NCBI RefSeq assembly: GCF_000165425.1
Contig: NW_001799289.1
Span: 187,342 to 251,341, forward strand
DNA from: Paramecium tetraurelia
Lineage: Eukaryota > Ciliophora > Oligohymenophorea > Peniculida > Parameciidae
DNA length: 64,000 nt
Direction: 5' to 3'
Shown here: one piece after another, positions 11,700-23,871 of the stretch
Layout: the number at the start of each line of letters is the position of its first letter
How positions within the stretch are numbered: position 1 is the first letter of the stretch
The notes under the pieces: generated by a model
Told to the model about the DNA's origin: nothing
Database searches by the model: none
What the model saw: the letters and a program-made list of their open reading frames with translations, nothing else
Made by a program: the position numbers and the translations under genes

Positions 11700-13128
11700 A
11701 TGTAGGATAGTCAAAACCTTTTCGCCACAGATTCCACAATGGCTTGTGAATCGACCAAAATATAACAGAATTACTCTCTATTTGGAATTATTCCTTCCAC
11801 AATAACCTTAGAAAACAATAATTTATAAATGGTATATTTTAAATCCCTTTTGCCAATGAGAATAAAATTTTTAATTCGATATATGACATGCCTAAGTTTA
11901 TGTAATTTTTAAATATATGAATAGAATTAACGGAAATTGCGAATAGAGAAATCCCAATCCAAGAAATTAATTTAAATACTTTAAAAACTGAACCAATTGA
12001 GAATTATTCTTATATATTTTTTTTATCAGAGTCTCCTCATCAGCAGCAAGATTTGAAAAACTAATTTATAAACTTATGTATCTTGTTAATTTAATTTTAG
12101 TAAAATAGCTGGGCTTTAATGTTAATATTTATAGATATGCAAACAGCTTTTAAGATATCACTTTCAATCTTATTAGAGAGGGTAAAGCTAAGTTCTAAGA
12201 ATAAAAGAATTATGAAATTAATAATTATTTCAATCAGTTTCAAAATACTTTAAATTACTTAAAATAAGAAATAGATATCAACTTTTTATAATCCAAAAAT
12301 ACTAAATGTATTCTGTATCCAAAAAATAGTAGTTTGTTTCAAAATTCTTAAGTAAGCTTAATTACAAAGCCTTCTTATATAAATGGTTAAGACAATGAAA
12401 TTGTGGTAAAATTATCCTAGATTAGATTGGATAATAATGATGATCATATAAGGGTAATTGAAATCTTGGAGAGTTTTTAGAAGGATATTAATTTATATTA
12501 CTTTGGTTATTTTCAATTTTTCTCACTAAATATTTCTTTTTATAAATATTACAAGAAAACCTTTGAATAATTTTAACAGAAACTAAGAGCTGACTTTACT
12601 GATGTTTAATTAATTAAACCCATTGTTAAAAGGGCATTTTTTAGCATAATCCATTAAATAAGGTTACTTCACGATAAATATTCTATTATCCATAGAGATC
12701 TTAAGCCATAAAATATTATGATTGATTTAAAAAGAGATTAAAATGAATGGCAAGATTATCAAGATGTTAACTATATAATCATAGATTTTGATTGCTCAAT
12801 CTAGATTGTAAATCATAAACATTAGGTTTTTGAAACTTATGGAGGAGGAACAGGCCATTATATTCCTCCTGAACGCAGAGATAATCAATATAGCAAATAA
12901 TCTGATACATATTAATTAGGAGTTATCATTTTGGAAACCCTGTTTGAACTTGATTAATCAATTTAGAATGACGACTTTTGGAAAATGAAAAATGAATTAA
13001 TTAAAAAAAAGAGCATATTTAATATAACTGAAAATCTTTAAATAAAACTCATTGATATGATAGCTGAATTACCCTAAGATAGACCAAGTTTGGAAGTTAT
13101 TTAATAATTATTAGAATAGGAATTTTGA
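11700..13128 (+). CDS. Protein kinase with altered DFG motif, 460 aa
   Basis: Two 23-nt introns (11902-11924 and 12078-12100) are removed. The C-lobe is clear: a catalytic loop HRDLKPQN with its Asp and Asn, then IIDFDCS where DFG is expected, then an activation-loop end GTGHYIPPER and the helix F region SDTYQLGVIIL. The N-lobe is weak: IVVKL probably holds the ATP-anchoring Lys, but no clear glycine loop precedes it. The metal-binding Asp of DFG is kept while Gly is replaced by Asp, so activity is possible but uncertain. The first 150 residues match nothing I know. The start at 11700 is the most upstream in-frame ATG; 11739 is an alternative. Confidence 0.75.
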
Positions 13129-13209
13129 CTTATAATAACTTTATTTCATTATTTAAATTGTGATTTAAATTCCTCTTAAAATTATAATATAAATCATCAT
13201 TAGTTTTAA

Positions 13210-14957
13210 TCAACTTGATTCAACTCTAAAACTAAAGGTTCTTCTCTAAAAATTTTTTCTTGGATTGCTTGTCTACTATTCATAATAGTTATCCAAAATT
13301 TTGTCTTCCTTCAGAATTTGGTGGATGTCTAATGCATGATGAACACTTTATCGAGGGTATTTAAATTATTGAAGTATTTAACATTAAGGATTAATGTTCT
13401 TTCTTTATGCTAGAACTCTATCGAACAAGGTATCAAACTATGCTTTGAATTGCATGAGCACATTACCTACATAAAATATTGTTAAATTATACTGTTATCT
13501 ATAGAATTCTTTTTAAGACGACTTTATTTTTTCATAATTTCTTGAAATTTGTTTAGTTCTTTTAATAAATTCTATTCCCCAAAAAATTTTGGCTTTTCTT
13601 ATTTTTTCAGAAAGAAAAACGATTATCGAATTATCTAGTACATGGGTAAAAAGATTACATAGATCAAAATGACTTACAATAAAATTAGTCCAAAAGAGAC
13701 TGCAAGAGTGAGATATATCATATTTTGGAAATCATTATTAAAGGTTTGTAAGAGAAAATCGATTTTAGATTCAATTTCTTATTCAATTTAAAGATCATAA
13801 AAAAGTATAAGGAAATAGTTGATATTCTTTAACTTCACAATTTTAATTACAACATCTTTATTATAAATGCTATTAAACCTACATAGAATATCTAAGTTTT
13901 GATATTTGCAAGTAGAATTCAACTTTTTATTATAGTAATAATTCAAAATAGAATTCCAATCATCATTTGTAAATCCTGTGATTTCTTCATCATCAATCCT
14001 TGTTAATATTGACGAATTTGTAACAGCAATATTTTTATAATTAGTCAATATTAAAGTTCCATTTAAGTTTACAATCATAATATTGATATTTAACTTTGGG
14101 ATAAAGCTATTTTTGAAAATCAAGTCTGAACAAAATATTCCTTCTACTTCCTTATTCAGGTTCAACATTGATTGAGTCATAGTCATTGAATATATCGGTT
14201 GAATATCAAAATACTTATAAATATCAGTTAATTAAGTATTATTATTTTTATCTTTTTCTAAGTTTTTGAAGTGTGATTAATACCATGCTCTCTCTTTTGG
14301 ATTGAAATTTGGTTATAAAACAACTTAAGGATATAAAAAACCATATTACACTGAATTTATGGATGAGACAAAATAAATTTAATTTGGTAAATACTCATCG
14401 TTTAATCTCATTATACTCAAAATTGTTGAGCTCACTAAATTAGTTATACCTTAAAGAGGTTGGTTTATATCTCCATTTAAATCAGGAGTCTATTCATTGT
14501 ATTCTAATCCAAATCTTACAAAGCAAATGATGGAAAATTTATTTTCTAAGGGTGTATGTTTGTGAATATAATCACATGTTCGAGAAAGTTACTAATTTGT
14601 GACTATATCATTATTTAATTACAGCCAATACAGTTAATTAAGGTTAGTCAAGGTTATCTATGCTAAAATTTATAGTAGGATTTTACATCTTATAAAGACT
14701 GAGTTCAGTTGATGATTCATTGCCAATGAAGCACTACTTAAATGCTTCGACATTTCATAAATTGAATTTCTTTTTAATGCATCATTAAGAATTTGTTATA
14801 CATATTGCATATTTATAGTCTGTGCTATTAAAAGGCAAGGTATAATTATAGCTAAAATAATGCCATTTATAATTAAAATTTGTGTTCTCATTTTAAATCT
14901 TCCTAATTTGCTGTTTAAATAAGCACTTAAGAACCACTTTTCATAGGGTTTGTTCAT
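13210..14957 (-). CDS. Membrane receptor with extracellular Cache-like domain, 572 aa
   Basis: One intron (13466-13438, 29 nt) is removed. A first membrane helix lies at about residues 25-46 and a second after residue 400 (LAVSFGLILLQVILIYVIF). The intervening 350 residues include NPKERAWYQSHF, closely resembling the (F/N)DPRxRPWY signature of dCache ligand-binding domains. The intracellular tail of about 140 residues is Gln/Lys-rich and has no recognisable kinase, cyclase or PAS domain. This suggests a small-molecule sensor that signals through a partner. A 30-base stretch inside exon 1 beginning GTAAGATTTGG is intron-like but in frame without TGA, so it is left as exon. Confidence 0.7.
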
Positions 14958-15537
14958 TTTTAATGTAAACTTTATTATTATAATAATTGAAGCTTAAAAC
15001 CTTAGATATTTAATTTCTAATTGAAATTAGATGCTCAAGAAATTGAAACAGAATGTTTAAATAAATTGATCTCATACTCATATTTATTTTTTTCATAACT
15101 GACATCATTATTTGTCCTTATGATTTTGGTTATAAATCATTTCCTATAAATTGTTAAATATTATAAATTGAATCAAACGAATAACTTCTAATTATTTGAA
15201 AATTTGTAAAGATTAAAGAAAAATTGAATAAAAATATTTCAGAAAATAATTTATTGTCATTTAATTTAAGAATCGAGTAGAATTTTCTAATAGTAAAATA
15301 AAATTGAAGCTTTTTTTGAGATACAAGAGAACCCTTGTTTTGCAACAATAAATTAAAATTATATACACAAACCTTTGAAATAAATTAGCAATAGGCATTT
15401 TAAGATTAGCAAACCTTTAATGATTTGAAATTATTACTTAGAACCTTATTAAACCAATACTACAATTAACTATGTTGTACTCTTAAAATGCTGATTTTAG
15501 TATATACTACTGAATAAACATCAAACGATATTTAATA
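14958..15537. other. Intergenic, no gene seen
   Basis: 580 bases of very AT-rich sequence upstream of the Cache-domain gene (which points left) and the decayed frame at 15538. A 64-codon minus-strand frame at 15154-15348 exists in the standard code but has biased, low-complexity composition and no recognisable features, so it is not called. Confidence 0.5.
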
Positions 15538-16044
15538 ATGTACTCTTAGATACCAGAAAAATTTTGGTAAGATGATTCTTAAAATTCTTTTTTTGATCTT
15601 GAGATTATCAAAATAATAAATTTTTTAGATATTTATTAGGAGCTTTCCAATTAAACTATTTGTGATTTATGGTCTAATTGATTCAAGTAGTTTAAATCAT
15701 AGATGAAATTTGAAGCTATTTAAGATAATCTAATCACTCATAAAAATTATGATAAGTCTACTAGTATCATAATTGATTTATTATATGTAAATATTTATCT
15801 CTATTGTGATACAGATAGTAACTTTAGACATTTAAATAACGATTTCCATTATTAAATTATTTTTAGAATATAATAAATGTAAGTTTTTATTGAACCTAAA
15901 TTGCTATTGTGTCGGATTTAAATTATAATACTTGAATCTAAGATAATAATAATAATATAATGCCATCTCATAGTTTTCAATAAGTAATATTATAGTAGAA
16001 ATAATAAAACCTAATTCTGCTTTATAAAAATTAAATTTTGTTGA
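15538..16044 (+). pseudogene. Probable decayed gene of unknown family
   Basis: From ATG at 15538 a frame of 169 codons shows convincing protein-like composition (start MYSQIPEKFWQDDSQNSFFD) and uses TAA/TAG as Gln. It is interrupted by a TGA near residue 48 (following DLWSN) that no plausible short intron removes. After that TGA the same frame stays open to 16044. The most economical reading is a gene remnant, or a real gene with one substitution from TGG to TGA. No domain was recognised. It precedes the degenerate sensor gene at 16388 on the same strand and might once have belonged to a related locus. Confidence 0.4.
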
Positions 16045-16387
16045 TTCTGTAGTTTAGATTATCAAATGTATCGATTTCACTTTTGAATAATAATAATTAG
16101 TTGGCCATTGAGTCAATATTAAGACTACTGAAATGAATTTTAATATTTAATATGTAAGAATCTAAACAATGATATTATTTATCATTATTAATAATCAATT
16201 TTTATTATATATATATATTGTATTATAATAGGAAAAGTCATCGTTAGAATCTTCTTCTAAATTCACTAATATTTTTTCTATTTATGAGTTTTGATCTTCC
16301 CTAATATTTTATTTATGCTTAATTTCTAACTTTCTTATGTAATTACAATATAAAATCGATATTATTTTTTATATTGTAATACAATTT

Positions 16388-17878
16388 ATGCTGAACAAGT
16401 TTACTCTTTAATTTAAGGACTAACTTCTTGAAGAAAAATATTAGGACTACTAATTAATATCAAATCGATTACCGCTTTTTAAGCATTTAACCCTTGGTCT
16501 TACTTTAGCAGGGATTGTGCGTTTATGCTAGATATTAATTTATGGTGGCTCGGTTATATGGCTTATACCTGTTCTATTTGTAGTTGGCGTTATATCTTTA
16601 GGATCATTTATTATAATGAAAAAGAAATATCTGCGTATAGCATTAATATTCATTAATCATTTGCTGATAGTAAGTTCTTTGGAAGTAGACAACTAATGTT
16701 CCCCACATTATTACTATTTAAGAGGAGCAAGCATGATGTGTATTCATCTTGTAATTTTATTACAAAGCGAATTTGTAGATGCCTTTTTTTCACTCATCAT
16801 TATAACAACAATTAGATTGCTTACGATTTTCCTTTAGGATTCAATATTTCCTTACCCATCAATAATGGCAGCAATCCTTTTGATATTTTACCTATTATAC
16901 GTAATCTACAAAAATAATCTCGCCTTTAGATCCCAATTTCAATTATCCTGTTTGGACAACTAATGGGATTAAGCAATTACAACTCTAATTGATGACCCTT
17001 ATCTGCTAATTGATTTCAATCAAAACAATTTAAGTTTTAAGTACAAGAAATCTAATAAGTTTTAATTTAATTGCCAAAATGAGCTTGATTTAAAATTATT
17101 TTTAAGAAACACTAAATTAATTGAGGGGAAAATTAGTTTAGAATAATTCTTATATAGAAGCATTCATAATTGTATTTTTGAAGATACTAATCAATAGTTA
17201 AAAAAATAAATATAAATAGTTCATGACAAAAAAGAATTTACTCTTTAATACTCTATTTTTCTGGGATTTCAACCTTTAATCTTAATTTAAATTTTAAAAT
17301 TTTCTAAGATCCAAATGGCTGAGGATAAATAATTCACAAAACTAGAAAGCTCATATTAATTCAAATATAAAAAATTATTAAATATTGTTTATCACAGACT
17401 AGATAAAGTGATTAAAAAAAAATGTTCTTTTGTAATTATACATTCAATGTATAAGCAAATATTGTATTTCTATCTAATGGAACTAACTGAATAAAATTCT
17501 CAGTAAATTATTTACACTTTCAAACTACAAAGCGTATTAAAGAAAATCAAGATGATTTACAAATATAAATCTATTTAAATATAGAAGTCAATATCATCAA
17601 ATATAATGGGTAATAAATCAGTTTTATGTTTGATTCTCATAGATATAATTGAGTAATTAACAACCAATTCTATAAAAATCACATGTTCTTAATTAAATCA
17701 AAATGAATACTAAATATAAATAGATGGTATAGTAAATGAGAAAGCTTAGAATTTCATATTCAAAAGACTTAAACTGTAAGAATGGTTTTTCAAATAATTC
17801 ACTATTGATTAGTCATGTAATATTTATTTAGTTAAGTTTTATAGGTATCAAATTAATTTTTTGGATTGGCCTACCTGA
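16388..17878 (+). CDS. Membrane sensor related to histidine kinases but degenerate, 496 aa
   Basis: A single intron-less frame from ATG 16388 to TGA 17876-17878. The N-terminal 160 residues carry about five hydrophobic helices, as in the membrane histidine kinases at 21374 and 23872. The soluble remainder keeps the rough layout of a kinase core: a helical dimerisation-like stretch, and a segment (LILIDIIEQLTTNSIKITC) echoing the HATPase N-box. The H-box His, the G1 and G2 glycines and the receiver domain are absent. It therefore looks like a kinase-derived protein without catalysis, either a regulatory pseudokinase or a gene on the way out. The relationship is inferred from layout and one motif. 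Confidence 0.6.
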
Positions 17879-18092
17879 CATTTAAGTTTAAGGAATAACA
17901 AAATGAATAATCTCAACTACCTATTCTGTATTAATCTAACTTGAATTTAGATTTAGATATTAATTATTATTAGTATTAATAATGAATCAATAATTCTTTG
18001 GTAATTCAAGGTTGGCAATTCAAAGAGCCTAATAACTCCACTAATTCTTCACTTAATCAGTGATTTATGATCAATTCAAATACACTGCCAAA

Positions 18093-18795
18093 ATGCCATA
18101 ATATCCAAAAATTGTATTTTTGTAATCAAATCAATTTTTCAGAAATCTTGTTGAAAAGTATTTCGATTATTCTATAGTAGATAATTCCTTTAATATTCAA
18201 TAATAGATGCTCAAAAATCAAGCGGAGAAGTAAAGTTATTAATTTATCAAAAGGACGGTTTAGCTAGGTTGGCAGAATAAGTATAATTGCAATCTACATA
18301 AACTAATGGTGCTTTATTATTTGGATTCCCAAATACAGCATTTGAAGCAGAAAGGTACTTGAAAACAGAATAAAAATAATTTTAGACTTGATCGATTATT
18401 GGATGGAGTAAATTTAGCTGTTAGATTCAGGTTATCGGAATCATTAGCTAAGAAGATAGCAGGTTCATTTCTTTCATGTTAATCATGTGGTAAGGTTTTC
18501 AATACTAGCCTACCCTTCATTACTCCTACTCATCCAGGATACTAAAATAATGTATAATTTTGGCAAATTTTTAGTGTTAAACACCAAGTAAATGTGCTTT
18601 AGAATCTAGTTCAGCTCCAACTGATTAAGTCAATGCTGAGGTTGTTGATTACTATCAATAGAAAGTATAAATTAGATGGATGATTGATAGGGTGCTTATC
18701 TAGAATACGAAATCAATGAAGAGCATTTATTATATGATTCATAAGAATTCTTCGAAAAATTAGATAATGCAGTAGCAACACATATTAAAGTCTGA
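18093..18795 (+). CDS. Adenylate-kinase-like protein lacking the P-loop, 200 aa
   Basis: Four introns are removed: 18158-18177, 18355-18385, 18552-18574 and 18665-18690 (20, 31, 23 and 26 nt). The middle matches nucleoside monophosphate kinases: GALLFGFPNTAFEAERLDRL corresponds to the G-[FY]-[IL]-x-D-G-[FY]-P-R-T signature, with Asp and Arg changed. It is followed by a LID-like region with CQSC and a later C-x5-C, suggesting a zinc-binding LID. The end VVDYYQQKGAYLEYEI corresponds to the usual YY..KG.L motif. The N-terminus has no GxPGxGKGT loop. Length equals a short adenylate kinase. Loss of P-loop, Asp and Arg implies a non-catalytic structural role; organelle complexes are one possibility, but this is inference. 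Confidence 0.55.
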
Positions 18796-18827
18796 TATTT
18801 TTAAGAAATAATAATAATAAAATATGA

Positions 18828-19808
18828 TCACATATAGCCTTATTCTAAATGTTCTATGCTTATATTGATAGTTTGATTTTGCTCTTTTGGAGTGGATTTA
18901 TTGATATTCAATTTGTTTTGTTTAGCAAATCCTTGTAAAGTTAAATCTCCTTATTTAGTTTTTAACTCTGTTTTTTTAGGATTGGAATCTTTTCGTTTGA
19001 GAATCTTGGAGTCTCCCTTAATAACTTTTTCATATTGTTCCACTTGAATTTTAAATTGCTTTTATTTCATCTCCTCATTCATCATCTTTCTTCTTTATTC
19101 GATGATAAATGGAGAATCATTCAAATTCTATCCTTAATAAATGACATTCTATCTTCTCAGTTCAGTCTAATCTTCCTCCAATTAATGAGTATAATACCTT
19201 TGCATCTTTTTACTGTCAGTTTATTCAATTGAATCATAAATTTATTTGAGTTCTGCATAAGAAGTTGGATTATCACTAATTTTAGTTTATGGAGCAATGG
19301 CTTTAGTTATTTTTGGTTTTTCAGAATAATCATCATCTGAAATGATTGACCAAAACACTATGGATATTCCACCTAGAGCCAAATATCCATAGATCTAATT
19401 GGAATTACTCTTAGATTGAGTATATTAATAAGTTCTCTCCTGATATGTATTTTTCTGCCTATTATTTTCATGCCATTATTTTTATTATTCTCCATATTAC
19501 TACCATCCAGGATTGTTGTAGTATTGTTTTTCTTGATTGGAATCTTCATTTGATGAATTACTATGTCTTTATTAGGCATCTATTGATTAATCATATAGTT
19601 TCCTTTTAATTGGGTCTTTTAAAATGTTGTAGGCATTTGTAATGTCCTTAAACTCCTGTTCTTTCTAAGACAGATTGACATCAGGATGATATAGTTTAGC
19701 CAACTTAATGTAGGCAGACTTAATAGAATCAATAGAATCGTTAGGCTGCACTCCGAGTTTTTAATAGAGAGTTGTGCAAAAGGAGAAAGTTTTATATTTT
19801 TTTAGCAT
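18828..19808 (-). CDS. DnaJ-domain protein, 326 aa
   Basis: A single intron-less frame from ATG 19808 to TGA 18830-18828. A J domain at about residues 12-75 has the HPD triad in YHPDVN and the usual flanking helices. After it comes a Gln/Asn/Tyr-rich linker, a short hydrophobic stretch near residues 142-158 (IYGYLALGGISIVFWSII) and a long charged, helical C-terminal region. The arrangement J domain, Q-rich linker, single hydrophobic helix matches the gene at 6129-6941, so the two may be distant paralogues. The likely role is an Hsp70 co-chaperone tethered to a membrane, possibly mitochondrial. It converges with the adenylate-kinase-like gene with 32 bp between stops. Confidence 0.8.
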
Positions 19809-20165
19809 TTTAAATAGTTTTATATATTAATTGTATTATAATTCTTTATTATTATTGATTCTCTTGAGGATTATTTCGATACTTCTTTTGTGAATCATCA
19901 TCATTATTGCAAACAAATTATAAACTTATTAAATTATATAAAGGGAAATATCCCTTAATTTTATGTGACAATAGATGAAATTTTTGGTTTTACATAATTT
20001 ATTATTGAGGTGTAATTACAATAAGCGATTCTCTAGCTTGATAATAGTTTAGTGTAATTATAGTAAATAGATAGCTTAATTAGAATATATGGAAGAAAAG
20101 TAAATATTAATTAGTTTTAGCATTAGGAAATCTTTAATATTTTTTATTCACATTTAAAGAGATTA
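19809..20165. other. Intergenic between divergent genes
   Basis: 357 bases between the DnaJ gene (minus) and the WD40 gene (plus). Very AT-rich, with no coding-like frame. It presumably contains both promoters; no specific element could be recognised. Confidence 0.5.
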
Positions 20166-21285
20166 ATGAATTAAAGACCAAAATTCTAATTAGAAAACTC
20201 TTTCCTCACCCATCCTCTTCCCCTTTCTTGTTGTATCCTAAATAAATTTGAAACTCAGTAATGCATTTCATGATTAACATTTAGAATCATTACTGCAGGT
20301 TACGATTAAACATGCAGGATATTCAATATTGAAAGTGGAGCCAAATTAAACGAAATGTAAGGACATAGTAATGTAATCCAATGTATTGAAATCGATTAGA
20401 GCAAAGAGTATCTAATTTTTAACATCATAGTGATCTAATGGCAACAGGCTCGTTTGATCACACCATCAAATTATGGAGACCCAAATCAGGAATTTGTGTT
20501 GAAACACTCAAAGGACATGATGCTGAAGTCATGTGTTTATCATTTGGCCACAATAATAAATTGGCTTCTGGTTCAATGGATTCAACTTGCAATGTCTATG
20601 ATATAGAAAAATTCAAAATTTTACATACAATCAAAGATCACAAGATTTCAATTGTTGGTGTCAAGTTTCATGATTCTAATGTGTACACTGCTTCCTTTGA
20701 TGGATAAATTTCAGTATGATACCTTCAATAATAATAATAATAGGTAAATGATACCAAAACATTTAAGCAAATTATTAAATTACAAGATGACAGCAAAGAG
20801 ATATTCTAAATGACTATAGATCCTTAAGGAAAGTATCTTGGAACTATTAGTGGGAATAAATAATGCAAAATCTGGGATCTTAAGCACCTGAATAAGCCTT
20901 TATATACATTGACAGGACACACTTAAGATTTGACAACATTTACATTTGATTAATAGGGAACTAGAGTTTTGACAGGATCATAAGATTCAACTGTAATTTT
21001 ATATGAAGCTTCTACTGGTAAGATGAGTTAAAGGTTTTATGGTCACACAGATGAAATAGTCAAAATTGTTTATACTTAGAAACACGAGGTTCTTACAGCT
21101 AGCACTGACAAGACTGCTAGATTATAGTATTAGTTTCAAAATTATACAATAGCACAATAGATGGTGTTTGCTAATAGATTTTTGAGGGATAAGAGGACGG
21201 ACTTATGACTCTTTTAGTAGATTCAAAAGGAAAGATAGTAATCACTGTAGGAAAAGATTCAACATGTCAAGTGTGGAGATTATGA
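20166..21285 (+). CDS. WD40 protein, divergent relative of DAW1/ODA16, 339 aa
   Basis: Four introns are removed: 20258-20284, 20408-20430, 20714-20743 and 21133-21152. The product is a seven-bladed beta-propeller made almost entirely of WD40 repeats. Blades show GH..D and TGSFDHTIKLW-type ends (for example MATGSFDHTIKLW and ASGSMDSTCNVYD). The first blade, FLTHPLPLSCCILN then ITAGYDQTCRIFN, resembles the entry blade of the dynein-arm adaptor DAW1 (ODA16), whose clear homologue is at 32046. The N-terminal helical domain of DAW1 is missing and several WD dipeptides are lost. It could be a specialised paralogue or a generic propeller scaffold. Confidence 0.75.
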
Positions 21286-21373
21286 TATATTTTATATATA
21301 AATGCTAATTTACACAAATTCAATATATCTGTAGTTTTCAATAAAAAATACAATTTTTCTGGTGGAAGTGGGA

Positions 21374-23852
21374 ATGAAGCAATAAACTTAGTTATAGTAT
21401 ATCATAATCAATTCATTTTCATTGTTAATAGCTATTTTATTATTTGGAATGGAATTATTTAAAAAATAGCCTATTTATGTTAATCGTGTGGGTGCCTTAA
21501 TATTATGCTTACTAAACATGGAATTAGTGTTTGAAGAGATTTCATCAATAAATACAATTTAGTTGGTAATATTCATTGTAATATTAATTACATAATTTGA
21601 AGATGAAGAAAAATGGCATAAAATCGTCAAACACTCTATTATATTTTACATATTTTTGAGGACGCTTTTACAATACAAAAACTTGTTTAGTATAACTTAG
21701 TTACTGACATATGTATTATGGCAGCCTATCAACCATTGGATGTTGTACTATAAGAATTAATTGAGAATAAATCAATTTAAGAAATAATCGCTTGATTTAA
21801 GTAAATGTCAGTCTGAATTAACTCCGTAATTGTGTAAAGAATCTTCAGAGTTAGAAGAATAATGCAGCAGCAACGTTTAGGGAAGTTCGAAGTTATCTCA
21901 AAATTTAAAGAAGTTGAAATAACTTTATATGAATAATCCATTTTCCCAGATGGCAGATTTCGATTAGAAAACCTTTTCTTAATTTTAAAAATAAACTTCA
22001 ACTTTGGATGTTCCATAAATCTGGAATTTGTTGCCTTTTGGCATTGCACTGATTACCAGTAAGTTTGAAATATTGACCTACAATTAAAAATTATTATATT
22101 TTTTAAAAGCGTCAGATAATGATGGAAGAAATATCATATTAAATTTGGATTTGTTATTAGAAAGGTATATCAATTAACATAATAAGTCCTGAATCTTGGG
22201 AGAGCAAATCCGTACATAATTATGGCTCACACTGTAGCAATCGTTAAAGCAGAAGATTTCAAACAAAAAGATAATTGTCCCTAATTTCCAAAAGTAATCA
22301 TGAGTAGAACTCAATAAATCCAGATGGTGGAACTCATTCTTAAATCAATGCAAACTTTGCCTTCATTCCAAATACTTCCAATTAGATTAGAGATGAGATT
22401 CTGACTACCAAATCAAGATATCGTAATCTAGATTAGTTGTTTAAGAAATTTGCCCTGAAATAATATTCATTAACCAATAATAATAATGGAGATTGCTCAT
22501 TATAATCTATAGGTCAAAATATTCAGATAATAAAAAAAGTATAGGACATAGATTCTAAGAAATACTATTTCAGAATCAAAGTATATGAAATAGACTCTAT
22601 TGGAAATAAACTCAATTACTTATTTGTGATAGAAAATATTACAAATAAAGAAGAATTACGCTAATTAAGTGTAAGATACAAATTTTAATAAGTTTTGCTA
22701 AATTCTTTATGTCATGAATTAAGAACTCCAATGAATAGCACCCTATCTCAACTGAATGCATTAACATCCTTAATTTCACCTTAAATTAGAGATAAGAATC
22801 TCACTCCTGCCATAATCTCTGCCAAAAAGTTGATGTTTCAATTAAATGATATTTTGGACTTTGCACAAATAGATTGTAAGAATTTTCATTTAGTGAATTC
22901 ATAATTTGAATTGAAGGAAATATTTGAATTATTAAGAGAACTTTTTGAATAAGAATGCAAAGAGAAAAACCTTTAATTTATTCTAAATTTCTACCATATT
23001 AAAGATGATTAAAATATCTATAGTGATAAGGAACGTATAGCAAGGATATTAGTAAATTTGGTGGACAATTCCATTAAATTTACAAATGAAGGTGGAACTA
23101 TTACAGTTACAGTCTAACAAGAAAATCATTATATTCTCTTTTGTGTTTTGGATGATGGAGTTGGTATTTCAGATAAAATCTTAACTAACATTAAAAGCAA
23201 TAAAGATTTCTAAATGTAGGATTAATATCATCAAAATGAAACTAAACTTGGTTTGGGTTTGAAAATTTCTTAATAAATTGCAAAATTTTTATGTGTTGAT
23301 AAAGAACTCAAAATTGAAAGCAAAGAAAAATAATTTACTAAAATTTCATTCAGAGTAGATTCTAATTATAAATATTTAAATCATTTAAAACTCCCCTTAT
23401 TTTAAGGTTGTAATTTTCATATTAATTGTGATTGTATATAAATCTTAAATGTTGATGATGTTAGATTTAACCACAGTGCAATTGAAGCTCTCTTGAGTCA
23501 ACACAAAATCAAGATGGAAAGTGCCTATAATGGAGAATAGGCTATTTAAATGATCAAGAAAAGATTAGACTAAAATTGCTGTAAGACTTATAAATTAATA
23601 TTCATGGATATTGAAATGCCAATCATAAATGGATATTAGGCTTCAAAAGAAGTAATTTTCATTATAACATTATAGATAACAACCATATTAAATAAATTTA
23701 ACTTAACAGACTAAACTGTTATAGTAATGTGTTCAGCTTATAATGGATATGAAAATAATAATTAAGCAAAGGCTTGCGGAATAAAGGAAGTGCTTCCAAA
23801 GCCTATTGAACAAAAATAACTCAAACAATTACTTGACAAATATTTATTATGA
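21374..23852 (+). CDS. Membrane hybrid histidine kinase 1, 810 aa
   Basis: Introns are at 22165-22186 (22 nt, AAG acceptor) and 23652-23675 (24 nt). About five hydrophobic helices fill residues 10-145. A PAS-like domain begins at [10 protein letters not shown]. The H-box is CHELRTPMN with His440. HATPase motifs follow: N-box ([14 protein letters not shown]), G1 (DDGVGIS) and G2 (KLGLGLK). A receiver closes the protein ([18 protein letters not shown]). This is a full phosphorelay sensor with its own receiver. It sits 19 bp upstream of histidine kinase 2 and shares its layout, so the pair is a tandem duplication. The ligand and the downstream phosphotransfer protein are unknown. Confidence 0.9.
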
Positions 23853-23871
23853 TTATATAATATAATAATAA

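Noticed and set aside
14100-14560. An intron-like GTAAGATTTGG...TAG segment inside the first exon of the Cache gene
   Set aside because: A 30-nt version would be in frame and contains no TGA, so the sequence alone cannot decide; the simpler reading keeps it as exon.
21777-22049. Minus-strand 90-codon frame
   Set aside because: It is antisense to the linker and PAS region of histidine kinase 1, which is continuous with the kinase core on the plus strand.
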